Source: a bacterium
GTDB lineage: Bacteria; Patescibacteriota; Saccharimonadia; Saccharimonadales; UBA4665
Direction of reading: 5' to 3'
Assembly: GCA_021804085.1 (NCBI GenBank)
Contig: JAJZKM010000001.1
Span: forward strand, 1 to 64,000
DNA: 64,000 nucleotides
In this document: positions 38,965 to 49,764 of the stretch, one piece after another
Layout: every line of letters starts with the position of its first letter
Numbering within the stretch: position 1 is the stretch's first letter
Program-made: the position numbers and the translations under genes
Notes under the pieces: model-generated
Databases searched by the model: none
Seen by the model: only the letters and a program-made list of their open reading frames with translations
Told to the model about the DNA's origin: nothing

Positions 38965-40410
38965 TTATTTTAGTTTATTGACCAAAAGGTCCTTTACCAT
39001 TGAGGGATTTGCCGTACCCTTACTCTCGGCCATTACTTGACCTATTAAGAACCCTAATACTTTTATTTCGCCTGATCTATATTCATTAACAGCCTTTTCA
39101 TTATTGGCAATAACCTTCTCAACAGTTGTACTTAGCATGCTTATGTCCGATTGCTGTAGTAGGCTGTTTTTTTCTGCATATTCTTGAGCATTATTGTGTT
39201 GATCTGTAGACACTAATATATCTGCCAGTAGTTGCTTTGCGTTAGTTGAACTAAGTTTACCGTCCAGTATTAACTGATTAGTTTCACTATATAAAACTAA
39301 TCTCTCCTGAATTTTCACTAATCCATTCTTCTGTAGTGGAATATCGGTATTTATGATCCAATTTGCTAGCATTTTTAAATCACGATTTTGTTCTGAGAAA
39401 GATATTAACAAATCAAGATATCCAGCTTCTGGATAGTCTGCATTAGCTTCAATTAAGGGCTCACTAATTTCAGGACCTAATCCCAAGCTTTTTAAAAGAT
39501 TACGCCAATAATCCGGTGTTGGAGGCATCTCCTTTTCAATCTTATCGATAAAATCATCATCTATCAATAAAGGAGGCAGGTCTGGGTCTGGCATATATCT
39601 ATAATCATTCGCATCCTCTTTTTTTCTTTGAGAAATAGTCTTCTGTTTAGCATCATTCCAGCCTCTAGTCTCTTGAATTATCTTGTTTCCACTTTCAAGA
39701 ACTTCTATTTGGCGCTTAATCTCGTAGGCAACTGCCTTCTCTACTGATCTAAAACTATTTAGATTTTTAGTTTCACTACGAGTTCCGAGTTCATCGGTTT
39801 TGCTAACACTAACATTGACATCAAAACGCATGTTGCCTTGAAACAGGTCACACTCACTTACCCCTGCGTAACGCATGAGTAAGTACAGTTCTTTTACATA
39901 AGCCTTAGCCTCCTCTGGAGAGTGCATATCTGGCTCACTAACTATTTCAAGCAAAGGAGTTCCTGCTCGATTTAAATCAACTAGGGAATAGTTCTGACCT
40001 TCTGGATGAGTACTTTTTCCTGCGTCAGATTCTAAATGAGCTCTAGTAATTTTTACCGTTTTTATGTTTCCGTTTAAAAGAAACTCAACTTTCCCACCAA
40101 TTATGATTGGCTGATCATACTGTGTGATCTGATACCCCATTGGTAAATCGGGATAAAAGTAATGCTTACGATCAAACGTCGAGGATAATTGTGGTCTGGT
40201 TTTTAGGGCTAGTGCGGCTTGCACGGCAAGATTTAACGCCTGACGATTAAAGACCGGTAGGGAACCAGGCAAACCGAAATCAATATGATTTACTAATGTA
40301 TTTGGTTCCGCTAATCTTGCATCATTATTCGAACCCGAGAACAGCTTAGTTTGTGTTTTAAGCTGAACGTGGCATTCTATACCAATAGTAGGGATATAAT
40401 CACTGTTCAT
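38965..40410 (-). CDS. gatB: Asp/Glu-tRNA amidotransferase subunit B
   Basis: GIECHVQLKTQTKLFSGS, DLPMGYQITQYDQPI, DLNRAGTPLLEIVSEPD. Confidence 0.97.
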   Translation of the reverse strand: MNSDYIPTIGIECHVQLKTQTKLFSGSNNDARLAEPNTLVNHIDFGLPGSLPVFNRQALNLAVQAALALKTRPQLSSTFDRKHYFYPDLPMGYQITQYDQPIIIGGKVEFLLNGNIKTVKITRAHLESDAGKSTHPEGQNYSLVDLNRAGTPLLEIVSEPDMHSPEEAKAYVKELYLLMRYAGVSECDLFQGNMRFDVNVSVSKTDELGTRSETKNLNSFRSVEKAVAYEIKRQIEVLESGNKIIQETRGWNDAKQKTISQRKKEDANDYRYMPDPDLPPLLIDDDFIDKIEKEMPPTPDYWRNLLKSLGLGPEISEPLIEANADYPEAGYLDLLISFSEQNRDLKMLANWIINTDIPLQKNGLVKIQERLVLYSETNQLILDGKLSSTNAKQLLADILVSTDQHNNAQEYAEKNSLLQQSDISMLSTTVEKVIANNEKAVNEYRSGEIKVLGFLIGQVMAESKGTANPSMVKDLLVNKLK

Positions 40411-40837
40411 TTTCAGGAAAAGCTCCTAAATCCTTAAGCGCAAGCCAATAACCAATCAAACATTTTTTTACATCAGACTTGTTAGGCTTGACTTCTCCAT
40501 TAACAAGCTTATTGCAAAACTTATGACTAAACCATACCATGTCGTTAGCGCTTAGCTCGTGTTGAGCTGAAACCAATCTTTCACCCATAGTTTTGCCTTT
40601 ATAATGCTTACTTTTCAGACGAACGTCCAATAGATGATCTGCCTCAAGAATTGCGTCACTCCAAGTAGATTTATCAGCTAGTAATTTTTGTACTTCCTTC
40701 CAACGTTTTAAATAGTTTATCCTTATCTTTAACTTTATGACATAGCCCGCAAATAATAAGATAACAAGTAATACAACTAATAAAATAATATTATTCCTAG
40801 AAATTATATTACTAGATAAAAATGCCTTAGCTAACAT
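40400..40837 (-). CDS. Membrane-anchored hypothetical protein embedded in the gat operon
   Basis: 145 aa, one N-terminal TM; overlaps gatA and gatB by 11 bp each; ILEADHLLDVRLKSKHYKGKTMGERL...WFSHKFCNKLVNGE resembles HEPN-like proteins seen in CPR genomes. Confidence 0.7.
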   Translation of the reverse strand: MLAKAFLSSNIISRNNIILLVVLLVILLFAGYVIKLKIRINYLKRWKEVQKLLADKSTWSDAILEADHLLDVRLKSKHYKGKTMGERLVSAQHELSANDMVWFSHKFCNKLVNGEVKPNKSDVKKCLIGYWLALKDLGAFPENEQ

Positions 40838-42257
40838 CTATTTCCTCCTGCATAGCTTTAACCATACCTAGTAATTCTCTATCCTTGTTCTGTGGCGCCA
40901 TAATCTGAAAACCAATGGGCAGTTTATCTGTATCTACGCCAATCGGAACACTAACCGAAGGAATACCTACAAGATTTGCCGAAACAGTCATCTCGTCAGC
41001 TAAATACATTGATACAGGGTCATCAATTTTAGAACCAATTTTAAATGCCGTTATCGGAGTAACAGGACCGACCAAAAAATCGAAATTCATAAACGCTTGA
41101 TTGAATTCGTTTATAATTTTCGTACGAACGGTCTGAGCTTTCTTGTAGTAAGCATCATAATAGCCACTGCTTAATACAAAATTACCAATCATAATTCTTC
41201 TTTTAGCCTCTTTTCCAAAACCTCCAGCACGAGAGTTTAAGTACGAATGCTCCAAATCATCAGCATTGCTCGAATAACCATATCTTTGTCCGTCATATCG
41301 GCTAAGATTAGAGCTGACTTCAGCAGGACATATTATGTAGTAACAAACCAAAGCTAATGATGTTGATGGAAGTGAGACTTCATCTATTTGCGCTCCTTTA
41401 TCTTTCAATAAATCCAACACGCTATCGACAGCTTTACGTATATCTGGAGCAACACCATTACCTAGAAACTCCTTCACTACTCCAATACGTTGACCCTTAA
41501 TGACTGAATTGAGACCTAGGTAACCTAACGGATTTTTTTCAATCGTAGTAGCGTCTAGCTCATCTCGGCCACTAATAACATCAAGCACTAAGGCCAGGTC
41601 GTCGCTTCTAGTACCTATAGGCCCAATTGAATCTAAACTACTTCCCATAGCAACTACGCCACTTCGGCTAACTAGTCCGTATGTCGGCTTATAGCCAACT
41701 ACACCACAAAAAGCTGATGGTTGCCTAATTGATCCCCCTGTATCAGTTCCCAGTGCAAAGGGTACTATACCTAAAGCTACAGCTGCAGCCGATCCGCCAG
41801 AAGATCCTCCAGAAACTCGAGTTTTATCAATCGGGTTTAATGTAACTCCAAAATCACTATTCTCAGTACTACCACCATGAGCAAAAGCATCTAAATTAGT
41901 CTTGCCGACACAAATAGCTCCGGCTGCTTCCAACTTGTTTATAGCTGTAGCTTGATATGGTGGTATGAAGCCCCTAAGCATATTACTTCCAGCTGTTGTT
42001 TCTGCTCCAAGAACCAAAAAATTATCTTTAGCTAAAAACGGAACCCCGGCCAAAAGACCAGGATCTTTATGTTCTTCGATGTCTTTGTCGATTTGTTCAG
42101 CCCTACCTAAAGCTGAAGACTCTAGTGTAGTGATTACGCTATTATATTCTTTATACTTCTCGATATTGGACAAAGCTTTCTGAACTAATTCTAGCGCAGA
42201 GGTCTTGCTAGATTTTACATTAGCTACAATGTCTAAAATTGGTTCCCAATAAGGCAT
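40827..42257 (-). CDS. gatA: Asp/Glu-tRNA amidotransferase subunit A
   Basis: Amidase signature GGSSGGSAAAVALGIVPFALGTDTGGSIRQPSAFCG. Confidence 0.97.
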   Translation of the reverse strand: MPYWEPILDIVANVKSSKTSALELVQKALSNIEKYKEYNSVITTLESSALGRAEQIDKDIEEHKDPGLLAGVPFLAKDNFLVLGAETTAGSNMLRGFIPPYQATAINKLEAAGAICVGKTNLDAFAHGGSTENSDFGVTLNPIDKTRVSGGSSGGSAAAVALGIVPFALGTDTGGSIRQPSAFCGVVGYKPTYGLVSRSGVVAMGSSLDSIGPIGTRSDDLALVLDVISGRDELDATTIEKNPLGYLGLNSVIKGQRIGVVKEFLGNGVAPDIRKAVDSVLDLLKDKGAQIDEVSLPSTSLALVCYYIICPAEVSSNLSRYDGQRYGYSSNADDLEHSYLNSRAGGFGKEAKRRIMIGNFVLSSGYYDAYYKKAQTVRTKIINEFNQAFMNFDFLVGPVTPITAFKIGSKIDDPVSMYLADEMTVSANLVGIPSVSVPIGVDTDKLPIGFQIMAPQNKDRELLGMVKAMQEEIDVS

Positions 42258-42562
42258 TATTCAACCATCCGATTAGTTTTAATCTGGTTATCCATTACTC
42301 TAGGGACATTTTTTAGTAAATCATTGGGCTGATAACCATATTCTAATGGAACATCATCGCGCATTACATTGATAAGTCCCGTAACCTGATAGGTCGGCTT
42401 GAGCCCGTTAGTATCAACGTCTTTGAGTTGCTCGATAAACACTAAAATCGTGTTTAGATCTTTGCTAAACTCAGCAACTTCATCATCGCTAAGTTCAATA
42501 CGAGCCAAATGTGCTAAATTAAGCATGTCTTTTTTAGATAGTTCGACCATAGATATATACAA
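42257..42562 (-). CDS. gatC: Asp/Glu-tRNA amidotransferase subunit C
   Basis: HLARIELSDDEV...MRDDVP typical GatC; adjacent to gatA. Confidence 0.93.
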   Translation of the reverse strand: MYISMVELSKKDMLNLAHLARIELSDDEVAEFSKDLNTILVFIEQLKDVDTNGLKPTYQVTGLINVMRDDVPLEYGYQPNDLLKNVPRVMDNQIKTNRMVE

Positions 42563-42597
42563 TTGTACCAGTTATCAATACGTTTAATTAAATATTA

Positions 42598-44556
42598 TTA
42601 AAGTTTTTTCTTAATTTCTTCAACAAGGTCTCGAAGCTCTGCGGCCTTCTCAAAATTTAAATTTGCAGCCTGAAGTTCCATTTGGGACGTAAGCTCTTTG
42701 AGTAATGATGGGTACTCTTCAAAAGGAATTTTCTTTAAGTTAATGTCTTCTTTCTTTTCTTTTTCAACTGTTCGCAATCTATCCTCTACGATACGAGAAA
42801 TTGAACGCGGTTTAATGTGATGAATTTTATTATAATTTTGCTGTATTTCGCGACGACGATTAGTTTCATCGATAGCAGCTTGCATACTTCTCGTAATATT
42901 GTCAGCATACATAAAAACATGACCTTCGACATGACGTGCGGCTCGGCCAATATTTTGAATCAATGCTTGCTCGCTACGCAAAAATCCTTCCTTATCGGCA
43001 TCTAATATAGCGACGAAAGAAACCTCTGGAAGATCAAGTCCTTCTCTTAATAAATTAATTCCAACTAAAACATCATATATACCCAAGCGTAAATCCCTTA
43101 AAATATCAGTTCTCTCTAATGTGTCAACGTCACTGTGCAGATATGCTACTTTCATGTCAATTTCTTTTAAGTATTCCGTAAGATCTTCAGCCATACGCTT
43201 AGTTAAAGTAGTAACTAATGTTCTTTGCCGTTTAGCAACCACGGAACGAATTTCTGTAATTAAATCGTCAATCTGATGTTCAATTGGCTTAACAGTTATG
43301 ACTGGATCTAGCAATCCAGTAGGACGAATTACTTGCTCTACTGGTTTACTACTAAGATTTAGCTCGTAGTCGGCAGGCGTAGCTGATACATATATTACTT
43401 GGTTAATATGACGCTCAAATTCAGAAAATGTTAATGGACGGTTATCTAAGGCACTCGGTAAACGAAAACCGTGCTCAACTAGTACTTCCTTACGAGATCG
43501 ATCACCGTTATACATACCTCTAAGTTGGGGAATACTCATATGTGATTCATCAATAATCATCAGAAAATCATCAGAAAAATAATCTAGTAAAGTGGCAGGT
43601 TGTTCACCTGGATCACGGTTTGTTAAGTAACGACTATAGTTTTCTATCCCCTTTACAAAACCAGTTTGTTCTAGCATTTCAAGATCAAATTTAGTACGTT
43701 GCTCAATTCGTTGTGCTTCTAATAATTTATTTTGACTTTTAAACCACTTCAATCTTTGCTCAAGTTCTTCGTTAATACTACCTATGGCTTGATTTAATTT
43801 ATCTTGCGGCGTTACGTAGTGAGAGCTAGGAAATATCTTTATTGACGATAAATCCCTTATTAGTTCGCCAGTCAGCGGATTTAAACGACTAATTCTCTCA
43901 ATTTCATTACCAAAAAATTCAACCCTATATGACGACTCCTCTCCTGCAGGAAAAATGTCTACAACATCTCCTCGGACTCTAAATGTGCCACGATGAAAAT
44001 CTATATCGTTACGCTGATATTGTATATCTGTTAAATGCCTTAGCAACTTATCTCGATTTCGAGATTCACCTTTAGTTATCTCTACCGCAAGATTGGCGTA
44101 ATCTTCTACACTACCAATTCCGTAAATGCATGAAACACTGGCAACAATAATAACATCGCGACGGCTAAGTAGCGCATCGGTAGCAGCATGACGTAAACGA
44201 TCAATTTCCTCATTTATTTGACTATCTTTCTCTATATAAGTATCACTACGAGGTATATATGCTTCAGGTTGATAATAATCAAAATAGCTAACGAAGTAAT
44301 GAACTGCATTTTGCGGAAAAAATCGTTTAAACTCACCGTATAACTGAGCTGCCAATGTTTTATTATGACTTAAAATTAGAACCGGTTTATCAAAATGAGC
44401 AATCACATTACTAACTGTGAAGGTCTTGCCGGATCCCGTAGCCCCTAATAAAGTTTGGTGCTTTTGACCATTTATAATACCAGTTACAAGTTGGTCAATA
44501 GCACCAGGTTGATCACCGGTTGGAAGAAAATCACTTTTAATTTTAAAAATACCCAT
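42598..44556 (-). CDS. uvrB: Excinuclease ABC subunit B
   Basis: [30 protein letters not shown]-terminal UVR domain. Confidence 0.98.
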   Translation of the reverse strand: MGIFKIKSDFLPTGDQPGAIDQLVTGIINGQKHQTLLGATGSGKTFTVSNVIAHFDKPVLILSHNKTLAAQLYGEFKRFFPQNAVHYFVSYFDYYQPEAYIPRSDTYIEKDSQINEEIDRLRHAATDALLSRRDVIIVASVSCIYGIGSVEDYANLAVEITKGESRNRDKLLRHLTDIQYQRNDIDFHRGTFRVRGDVVDIFPAGEESSYRVEFFGNEIERISRLNPLTGELIRDLSSIKIFPSSHYVTPQDKLNQAIGSINEELEQRLKWFKSQNKLLEAQRIEQRTKFDLEMLEQTGFVKGIENYSRYLTNRDPGEQPATLLDYFSDDFLMIIDESHMSIPQLRGMYNGDRSRKEVLVEHGFRLPSALDNRPLTFSEFERHINQVIYVSATPADYELNLSSKPVEQVIRPTGLLDPVITVKPIEHQIDDLITEIRSVVAKRQRTLVTTLTKRMAEDLTEYLKEIDMKVAYLHSDVDTLERTDILRDLRLGIYDVLVGINLLREGLDLPEVSFVAILDADKEGFLRSEQALIQNIGRAARHVEGHVFMYADNITRSMQAAIDETNRRREIQQNYNKIHHIKPRSISRIVEDRLRTVEKEKKEDINLKKIPFEEYPSLLKELTSQMELQAANLNFEKAAELRDLVEEIKKKL

Positions 44557-44585
44557 GACAGGGTTATTGTATCAGCAACTTAGGA

Positions 44586-45152
44586 TTAGGTGTAAAGGTT
44601 ACTATATTTTATGTAATCATGATCTAGAAAAGCCGTAAGTCTATGTATTAGGTCCTTCGGGTCTTCACTAAATAAAATTTCAACACCTTCACGTAATGGA
44701 TGGGCCAGCGAGACCAAGGTCTGAATCTCAGCACTAATACCCCCACCGCCCTGAAGAAATCCGATTGGAGTATTACTTTCCACCGCTATCGTAAACTCAT
44801 GTAGCGTTCCTATTCTTCCACCTACTGATACTACCGCATCACTTGACGTAATAAGTAGCATATCTCTGCCAATATAATGCAACCCAGTGTAGAGTATTGT
44901 ATCGTATGCTTCTACCGGGAGACGATATTTTAATACATGTTCCACTTTTGATGCTGCCGGACTAATACCTACACTCATTTTACCGCCGGCCTGTTTATAA
45001 GCCTCAGCTGCATAATTTGGCAAGCCGACAGTTGCGCCACTCAGCAACGAATGTCCAGCCAGCGCAATCTCACGGCCAATTTCACTAGCTAAAGATCGTC
45101 CTTCCTCGACACTATCACCTTTTGCTGCTCCAGATACCGCTATTTGATACAT
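44586..45152 (-). CDS. SLOG/LOG-like Rossmann protein
   Basis: VVSVGGRIGTLHEFTIAV matches the nucleotide-binding GG-x-GTxxE region with one extra residue. Confidence 0.7.
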   Translation of the reverse strand: MYQIAVSGAAKGDSVEEGRSLASEIGREIALAGHSLLSGATVGLPNYAAEAYKQAGGKMSVGISPAASKVEHVLKYRLPVEAYDTILYTGLHYIGRDMLLITSSDAVVSVGGRIGTLHEFTIAVESNTPIGFLQGGGGISAEIQTLVSLAHPLREGVEILFSEDPKDLIHRLTAFLDHDYIKYSNLYT

Positions 45153-45173
45153 ATCATCACCTCTTATTTATTA

Positions 45174-46424
45174 TTAAATTCCGACCACTGAAGTTTCTAA
45201 CTGTGGAACCAGATCATATGAAACTAAATTATGTAACATGTCAGGGTTGATATAACGTAATACAAATTCCTGCCATAATGATCGCCTTTGATGGTGGGTA
45301 TAGTGTTGGCCGAAAGGTCTAGAGTTAACAAGTGACAAAGCATTATCTAAAAAATTAAACGACACGGGATGCGTAGGACTAAGATATGCCAAATAATCGT
45401 TTCCTCTCCAAAATTTTAGGTCGGGAACTATACGATTTAATGTCTCATCAACGGATCGCCATTTATTAAGCAGATCTATGCTAAGGTGTAAATCAGGAGA
45501 ATCCTCTACGGCATCAACCATTCGATAAAAAAATCGCTGAACAGTTTCCCAGTTAAGAGGGAATCGAAAAAGAATTAACGAACCGAGTGTTGATTCCTCG
45601 CTTATAACTTTTAATACGCGCTCACTAAAGTTATTAGAAAGCTGGCTTAAACGTAAATAGCTGCTGGCGGAATAAATTTCGTTTAGCCCATCAATTGCCA
45701 CTCCTAAGGTCACACTAGTTAAACCCGGCATTGGTAAGTTATTTGGTATACGTAAAATAATTATCGCACCAAGTTCCTTATTGATAATTACAGTCTGCCT
45801 ACTTAGCAATCTAAGCCTTGAGGCAAGAGCGTTCCACTTCGAACTAACTAACGCTGTAATGTACAATTTGCGATCTTCAAAATCCATGGGTAAAGCTGTT
45901 TTAAGCCTACTTTGATAATGCTTTTCCCAAGTTGCAGGTTCAACTATTAAAGCCGCGGATACTATCGCACCAATGGATTCATGTTTAAGCATCGAGGCTA
46001 CTGACCTATACCCTAAGGCCTTCATGGTGTTTTTTGGAGGATTTTCTAACAAGTACTTTTTAACATATGTGTTTTTAAGAACGAATACTTTTTCGTTTTG
46101 CAAGCATTTATCCAGTGAATAAGCTATGCCTTCAGAAATATTTCCCATCGCCGAAACGTTGCTAGCTCCAATTTTACGGAAATATTTAACTAATTTAGCA
46201 TCATCATCTTTAAGCCTAGCCTGAAGACAGTAGTAAAGCTCTCTCGACTCAGTGTCATTAGGATCGAGGCCAAGTATTGCTATTTTTTCTTTTGACGCCA
46301 TTCTTATATTTTCACTTAGACGAATATCATGACAAGGTAGCCCAGTAGATTTCTCAAGACTCTGTATGGTTTGATGAAAATATGGTTCTTTAGCTTCGAG
46401 TAATTGTGTCAATAACTTTGTCAT
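45174..46424 (-). CDS. Hypothetical protein, no recognised family
   Basis: 416 aa intact ORF between the LOG-like and PfkB genes. Confidence 0.65.
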   Translation of the reverse strand: MTKLLTQLLEAKEPYFHQTIQSLEKSTGLPCHDIRLSENIRMASKEKIAILGLDPNDTESRELYYCLQARLKDDDAKLVKYFRKIGASNVSAMGNISEGIAYSLDKCLQNEKVFVLKNTYVKKYLLENPPKNTMKALGYRSVASMLKHESIGAIVSAALIVEPATWEKHYQSRLKTALPMDFEDRKLYITALVSSKWNALASRLRLLSRQTVIINKELGAIIILRIPNNLPMPGLTSVTLGVAIDGLNEIYSASSYLRLSQLSNNFSERVLKVISEESTLGSLILFRFPLNWETVQRFFYRMVDAVEDSPDLHLSIDLLNKWRSVDETLNRIVPDLKFWRGNDYLAYLSPTHPVSFNFLDNALSLVNSRPFGQHYTHHQRRSLWQEFVLRYINPDMLHNLVSYDLVPQLETSVVGI

Positions 46425-46494
46425 CTATTTTTGTTTATATCCTAAACCTCTAATTACTAACAATTTAATGTTAGCATAAGCGTCATTTATTTTA

Positions 46495-47496
46495 CTAGAT
46501 GGACTGAGGACGATAATTTTCTGGTGAAGATTGTAAATATTTCTCTATTTCAATTTCGCTAAGCAATCCAGCCTGAGCACCGACCTTTTGCAAAACACTC
46601 ATAGAGTTGATTGGCGCCCATTGCAACGCTCCAGCTATAGTGTTGCCTTTTATTAAAGCAGCGACAAAAGTAGAAGCAAAAGCATCACCCGCACCGGTAC
46701 GATCAATAGGTGGTGCAGGATCGGGATACAATGGCATAGTTAGTATTTGTGTTCCATCGCTTGCCACAGCGCCGTACGGACCATCAGTAATTACTGCTAT
46801 CTTGGCTCCTAAGCCATGTATCCGTCCTATTAGATCGTGATAGTCGTCATAGTTGCCGCCTGTAATCTGTACTGCCTCCTCACGATTTACAATCAGAACC
46901 TCGGTATGCTGATAAATTGCGCGTAAACGATCTACGCCTGCATCAATCTGAAATGTTCCCGGCTGAAATGCCATTTTTACATCTGGATTTTCGTCTAGCC
47001 AGCTAGCAACTTGATCATGATATTCAAGAGCGTTCTCGGATACAGAGCTAAAATATATCCATTTCGGTATTTCGTCAGGTCTAAGATGCGGCCAATGGTA
47101 GTCATATTTTTCGTGTTTTATTAGGATTGTTCGTTCTACGTCATAACGCAAAACATAATGTATATTGCTTATTTTATCAGGATTAAGCCTAACGAACCGA
47201 CTATCGACATTATTCGCATGTAAGGCATCAATCATGTCTCTTCCGGCCTGATCATCTCCAACGTTAGTCACAAATGAAGAGTTGAGACCCAACCTAGCAA
47301 ACGCAACTGCTGCATTAGCTGCGTTCCCTACTCCCTTTACTGTTTCTACGGTGTCATACGGCAGCTTAGTGCCAAACTTCATAGCCATCCAGTGGCCATT
47401 TTCGTCATCATATAAGTGTGCTTGGTCGTCTAATAACTTAATAAAAACATCTGTTACTATATCGCCTACACTAATTACGTCTGGTCTGTTTGCCAT
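46495..47496 (-). CDS. PfkB/ribokinase-family carbohydrate or nucleoside kinase
   Basis: GVGNAANAAVAFARLG and DRTGAGDAFASTFVAALI signatures. Confidence 0.9.
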   Translation of the reverse strand: MANRPDVISVGDIVTDVFIKLLDDQAHLYDDENGHWMAMKFGTKLPYDTVETVKGVGNAANAAVAFARLGLNSSFVTNVGDDQAGRDMIDALHANNVDSRFVRLNPDKISNIHYVLRYDVERTILIKHEKYDYHWPHLRPDEIPKWIYFSSVSENALEYHDQVASWLDENPDVKMAFQPGTFQIDAGVDRLRAIYQHTEVLIVNREEAVQITGGNYDDYHDLIGRIHGLGAKIAVITDGPYGAVASDGTQILTMPLYPDPAPPIDRTGAGDAFASTFVAALIKGNTIAGALQWAPINSMSVLQKVGAQAGLLSEIEIEKYLQSSPENYRPQSI

Positions 47497-47514
47497 ATAC
47501 CACCCTTTTAATTT

Positions 47515-47760
47515 TTAATCACCTGTCATTAACTGTGCAATCTGATGTTCATGATCATTTACTTGATTACTTAGGTTAGATATTGCTGCTCTGATAGTTC
47601 GCACATCTGCAGACACTTCCAGCAACAACTCATCCAAATGATCTACTTTAGTTTTAATTTCTGGGACATTTTTTACAGCTTCTTGAATAACACTTAGCTG
47701 ATCTGCTAGGAGTGTACCCAGGACCTGCTTCTTCTCGTCCTCACTTAAAGACTGCATCAA
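47515..47760 (-). CDS. Small coiled-coil hypothetical protein
   Basis: 81 aa helical ORF co-oriented between fba and the PfkB gene. Confidence 0.5.
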   Translation of the reverse strand: MMQSLSEDEKKQVLGTLLADQLSVIQEAVKNVPEIKTKVDHLDELLLEVSADVRTIRAAISNLSNQVNDHEHQIAQLMTGD

Positions 47761-47862
47761 TATCTACTATATGCCAGTTAGCTAAAACGGTAAAGTCAAT
47801 ATTTTAAACACAACTATTGCTTTTTTCCTTACGGAATAGACATCCAGTAGATTGCGAATATG

Positions 47863-48780
47863 CTACGAATTTAATGCCCTATTAGTGGAATTAAAATCAT
47901 CAATTTTCGATAAAACAACTTCTTCTACGGCCGGTATTACGTATTTAGATACTAATTTTGATACGGAATATTCGTCAGGGTTGTTTTTTAAAGTTTCTTC
48001 TAAAGTCGTGCGATAGGCAAAGCGCATATCTGAATTAATATTAACCTTACTAACCCCAATCAATACTGCTTCTTTAAAATAATGACCTGGTGTTCCACTG
48101 CCTCCGTGTAAGCTAATATTGCAGTCGATGGCTGCTCGAATTTCCTTCAAAAGATCTAGGTCAAGAATTTTAGGAACTGGATATTTACCATGTAAATTTC
48201 CGATGGCTGCAGCAAACGTATCGATGCCCGTATTCTCAACAAAATTACGTGCTCCCTCAGGAGTTGAAAATGTTTTACGAATCTCATCATAATCAATTGC
48301 TTCCTTGTGTAGGTTTGAGCTACCGCTAAAATAATGAGGCTCACTCTCTACTGAAGCTCCGGTAAATTTCGCATAATTTACCACTTCTCTAGTTGCTTGA
48401 ATAATCTCCTCTTCACTAGCATCATGATTAGATTGGGATATGTCAATATGAATGAACTCAAAACCAGCATCTATACCTATTTTAGCGGCCTCTACGCTAG
48501 GACTATGGTCAAGATTGACGTATATTTCAACACCGTAACTAGCCTTAACGTTATCTACTAAATCACGGATATTATCTATGCCTATATCATCGACTTCTCC
48601 CTGACTAACTTCAACTAAAATCGGGGCATGTCTTTTTTGTGCAGCCCTAGCGACCGCAATCAATGTAGGCTCATCGTCTAAATTAAAAGCTCCAAATGCC
48701 CAATGCTCCTCACGAGCTTGTATCATTCTTTGTCTGGCAGTCTGACAATTTTCCTTAATTTGTTTTAAACTTAAGGACAT
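47863..48780 (-). CDS. fba: Class II fructose-bisphosphate aldolase family protein
   Basis: NLDHSPS, GIDTFAAAIGNLHGKYP, ISLHGGSGTP, KVNINSDMRFA. Confidence 0.9.
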   Translation of the reverse strand: MSLSLKQIKENCQTARQRMIQAREEHWAFGAFNLDDEPTLIAVARAAQKRHAPILVEVSQGEVDDIGIDNIRDLVDNVKASYGVEIYVNLDHSPSVEAAKIGIDAGFEFIHIDISQSNHDASEEEIIQATREVVNYAKFTGASVESEPHYFSGSSNLHKEAIDYDEIRKTFSTPEGARNFVENTGIDTFAAAIGNLHGKYPVPKILDLDLLKEIRAAIDCNISLHGGSGTPGHYFKEAVLIGVSKVNINSDMRFAYRTTLEETLKNNPDEYSVSKLVSKYVIPAVEEVVLSKIDDFNSTNRALNS

Positions 48781-49764
48781 TTAATATTTTCCCCCTCCCT
48801 TACGTTCCATCACATGATGAGCAGCCATACGAATATGTTCGGCATCAAGACCAAAATGTTTCAGTAACTCATCCGGCTCTCCAGACTCACCAAAACGATC
48901 TTTAACACCTACACGTAACATTGGCGCTGGACAGAATTCGCCTATTAATTCAGATATTGCACCGCCAAGTCCTCCAATAATTTGCGCTTCTTCGGCTGTG
49001 ACTACAGCCAATGTTTTTCTTACACTCTTTAGAATAGTTTCAGTATCCAGAGGCTTAATTGTAGCAACATGAACCACTTCAGCTTCAATACCATCTTTAT
49101 ACAATTTTTCGGCAGCCTTCAAGGCATGGTAAGTCATGGTACCGGTACTTATGATCGAGATGTCTGACCCTTTTTCTATTACTTCAGCCCTACCAATCTC
49201 GAATGGTGTGTCAAGAGTAGTAATCACCGGTGTAGCTTCTCTAGCCAAGCGCATATAATTTGGTCTAGTATCAATCGCCATAGCGAGTGTAGCTTTTTCA
49301 GCTTCTATACTATCAGCAGGGGCAATGATAACCATATTAGGTAATACCCGCATTAAAGCTATATCTTCTAGCATTTGATGAGTAGCTCCATCGGGCCCCA
49401 CACTTATACCCGCATGTGATCCGATAAGTTTAACCGGTTGATCGTTCAAGCATATGGTCGTCCTTATTTGCTCCCAATTTCTACCGGGGCTAAATGCAGC
49501 ATAGCTACTGACAAATGGTATTTTTCCAGCAGCTGCCAGGCCTGATGCAACGGTAACCAAATTTTGCTCAGCTATTCCAATTTCTATAAATCGCTCTGGA
49601 AATGATTTTTTAAATAAATGCATCTGCGTTGATTCAGTTAAGTCGGCACAAGCTGCTACTACGTTCGGATACATGCTTCCTGCTTTTTCCAGACCTCTAC
49701 CGAAACCCTTCCTAATAGGTTCACTCATAAAATCACCTGTTAGATCAACATATAAATTATTCAT
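48781..49764 (-). CDS. Transketolase, C-terminal subunit (true start likely MNNLYVDLTG at 49764)
   Basis: FIEIGIAEQNLVTVASGLAAAGKIPFVSSYAAF; upstream part of the tracked ORF overlaps the N-terminal subunit. Confidence 0.92.
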   Translation of the reverse strand: MNNLYVDLTGDFMSEPIRKGFGRGLEKAGSMYPNVVAACADLTESTQMHLFKKSFPERFIEIGIAEQNLVTVASGLAAAGKIPFVSSYAAFSPGRNWEQIRTTICLNDQPVKLIGSHAGISVGPDGATHQMLEDIALMRVLPNMVIIAPADSIEAEKATLAMAIDTRPNYMRLAREATPVITTLDTPFEIGRAEVIEKGSDISIISTGTMTYHALKAAEKLYKDGIEAEVVHVATIKPLDTETILKSVRKTLAVVTAEEAQIIGGLGGAISELIGEFCPAPMLRVGVKDRFGESGEPDELLKHFGLDAEHIRMAAHHVMERKGGGKY

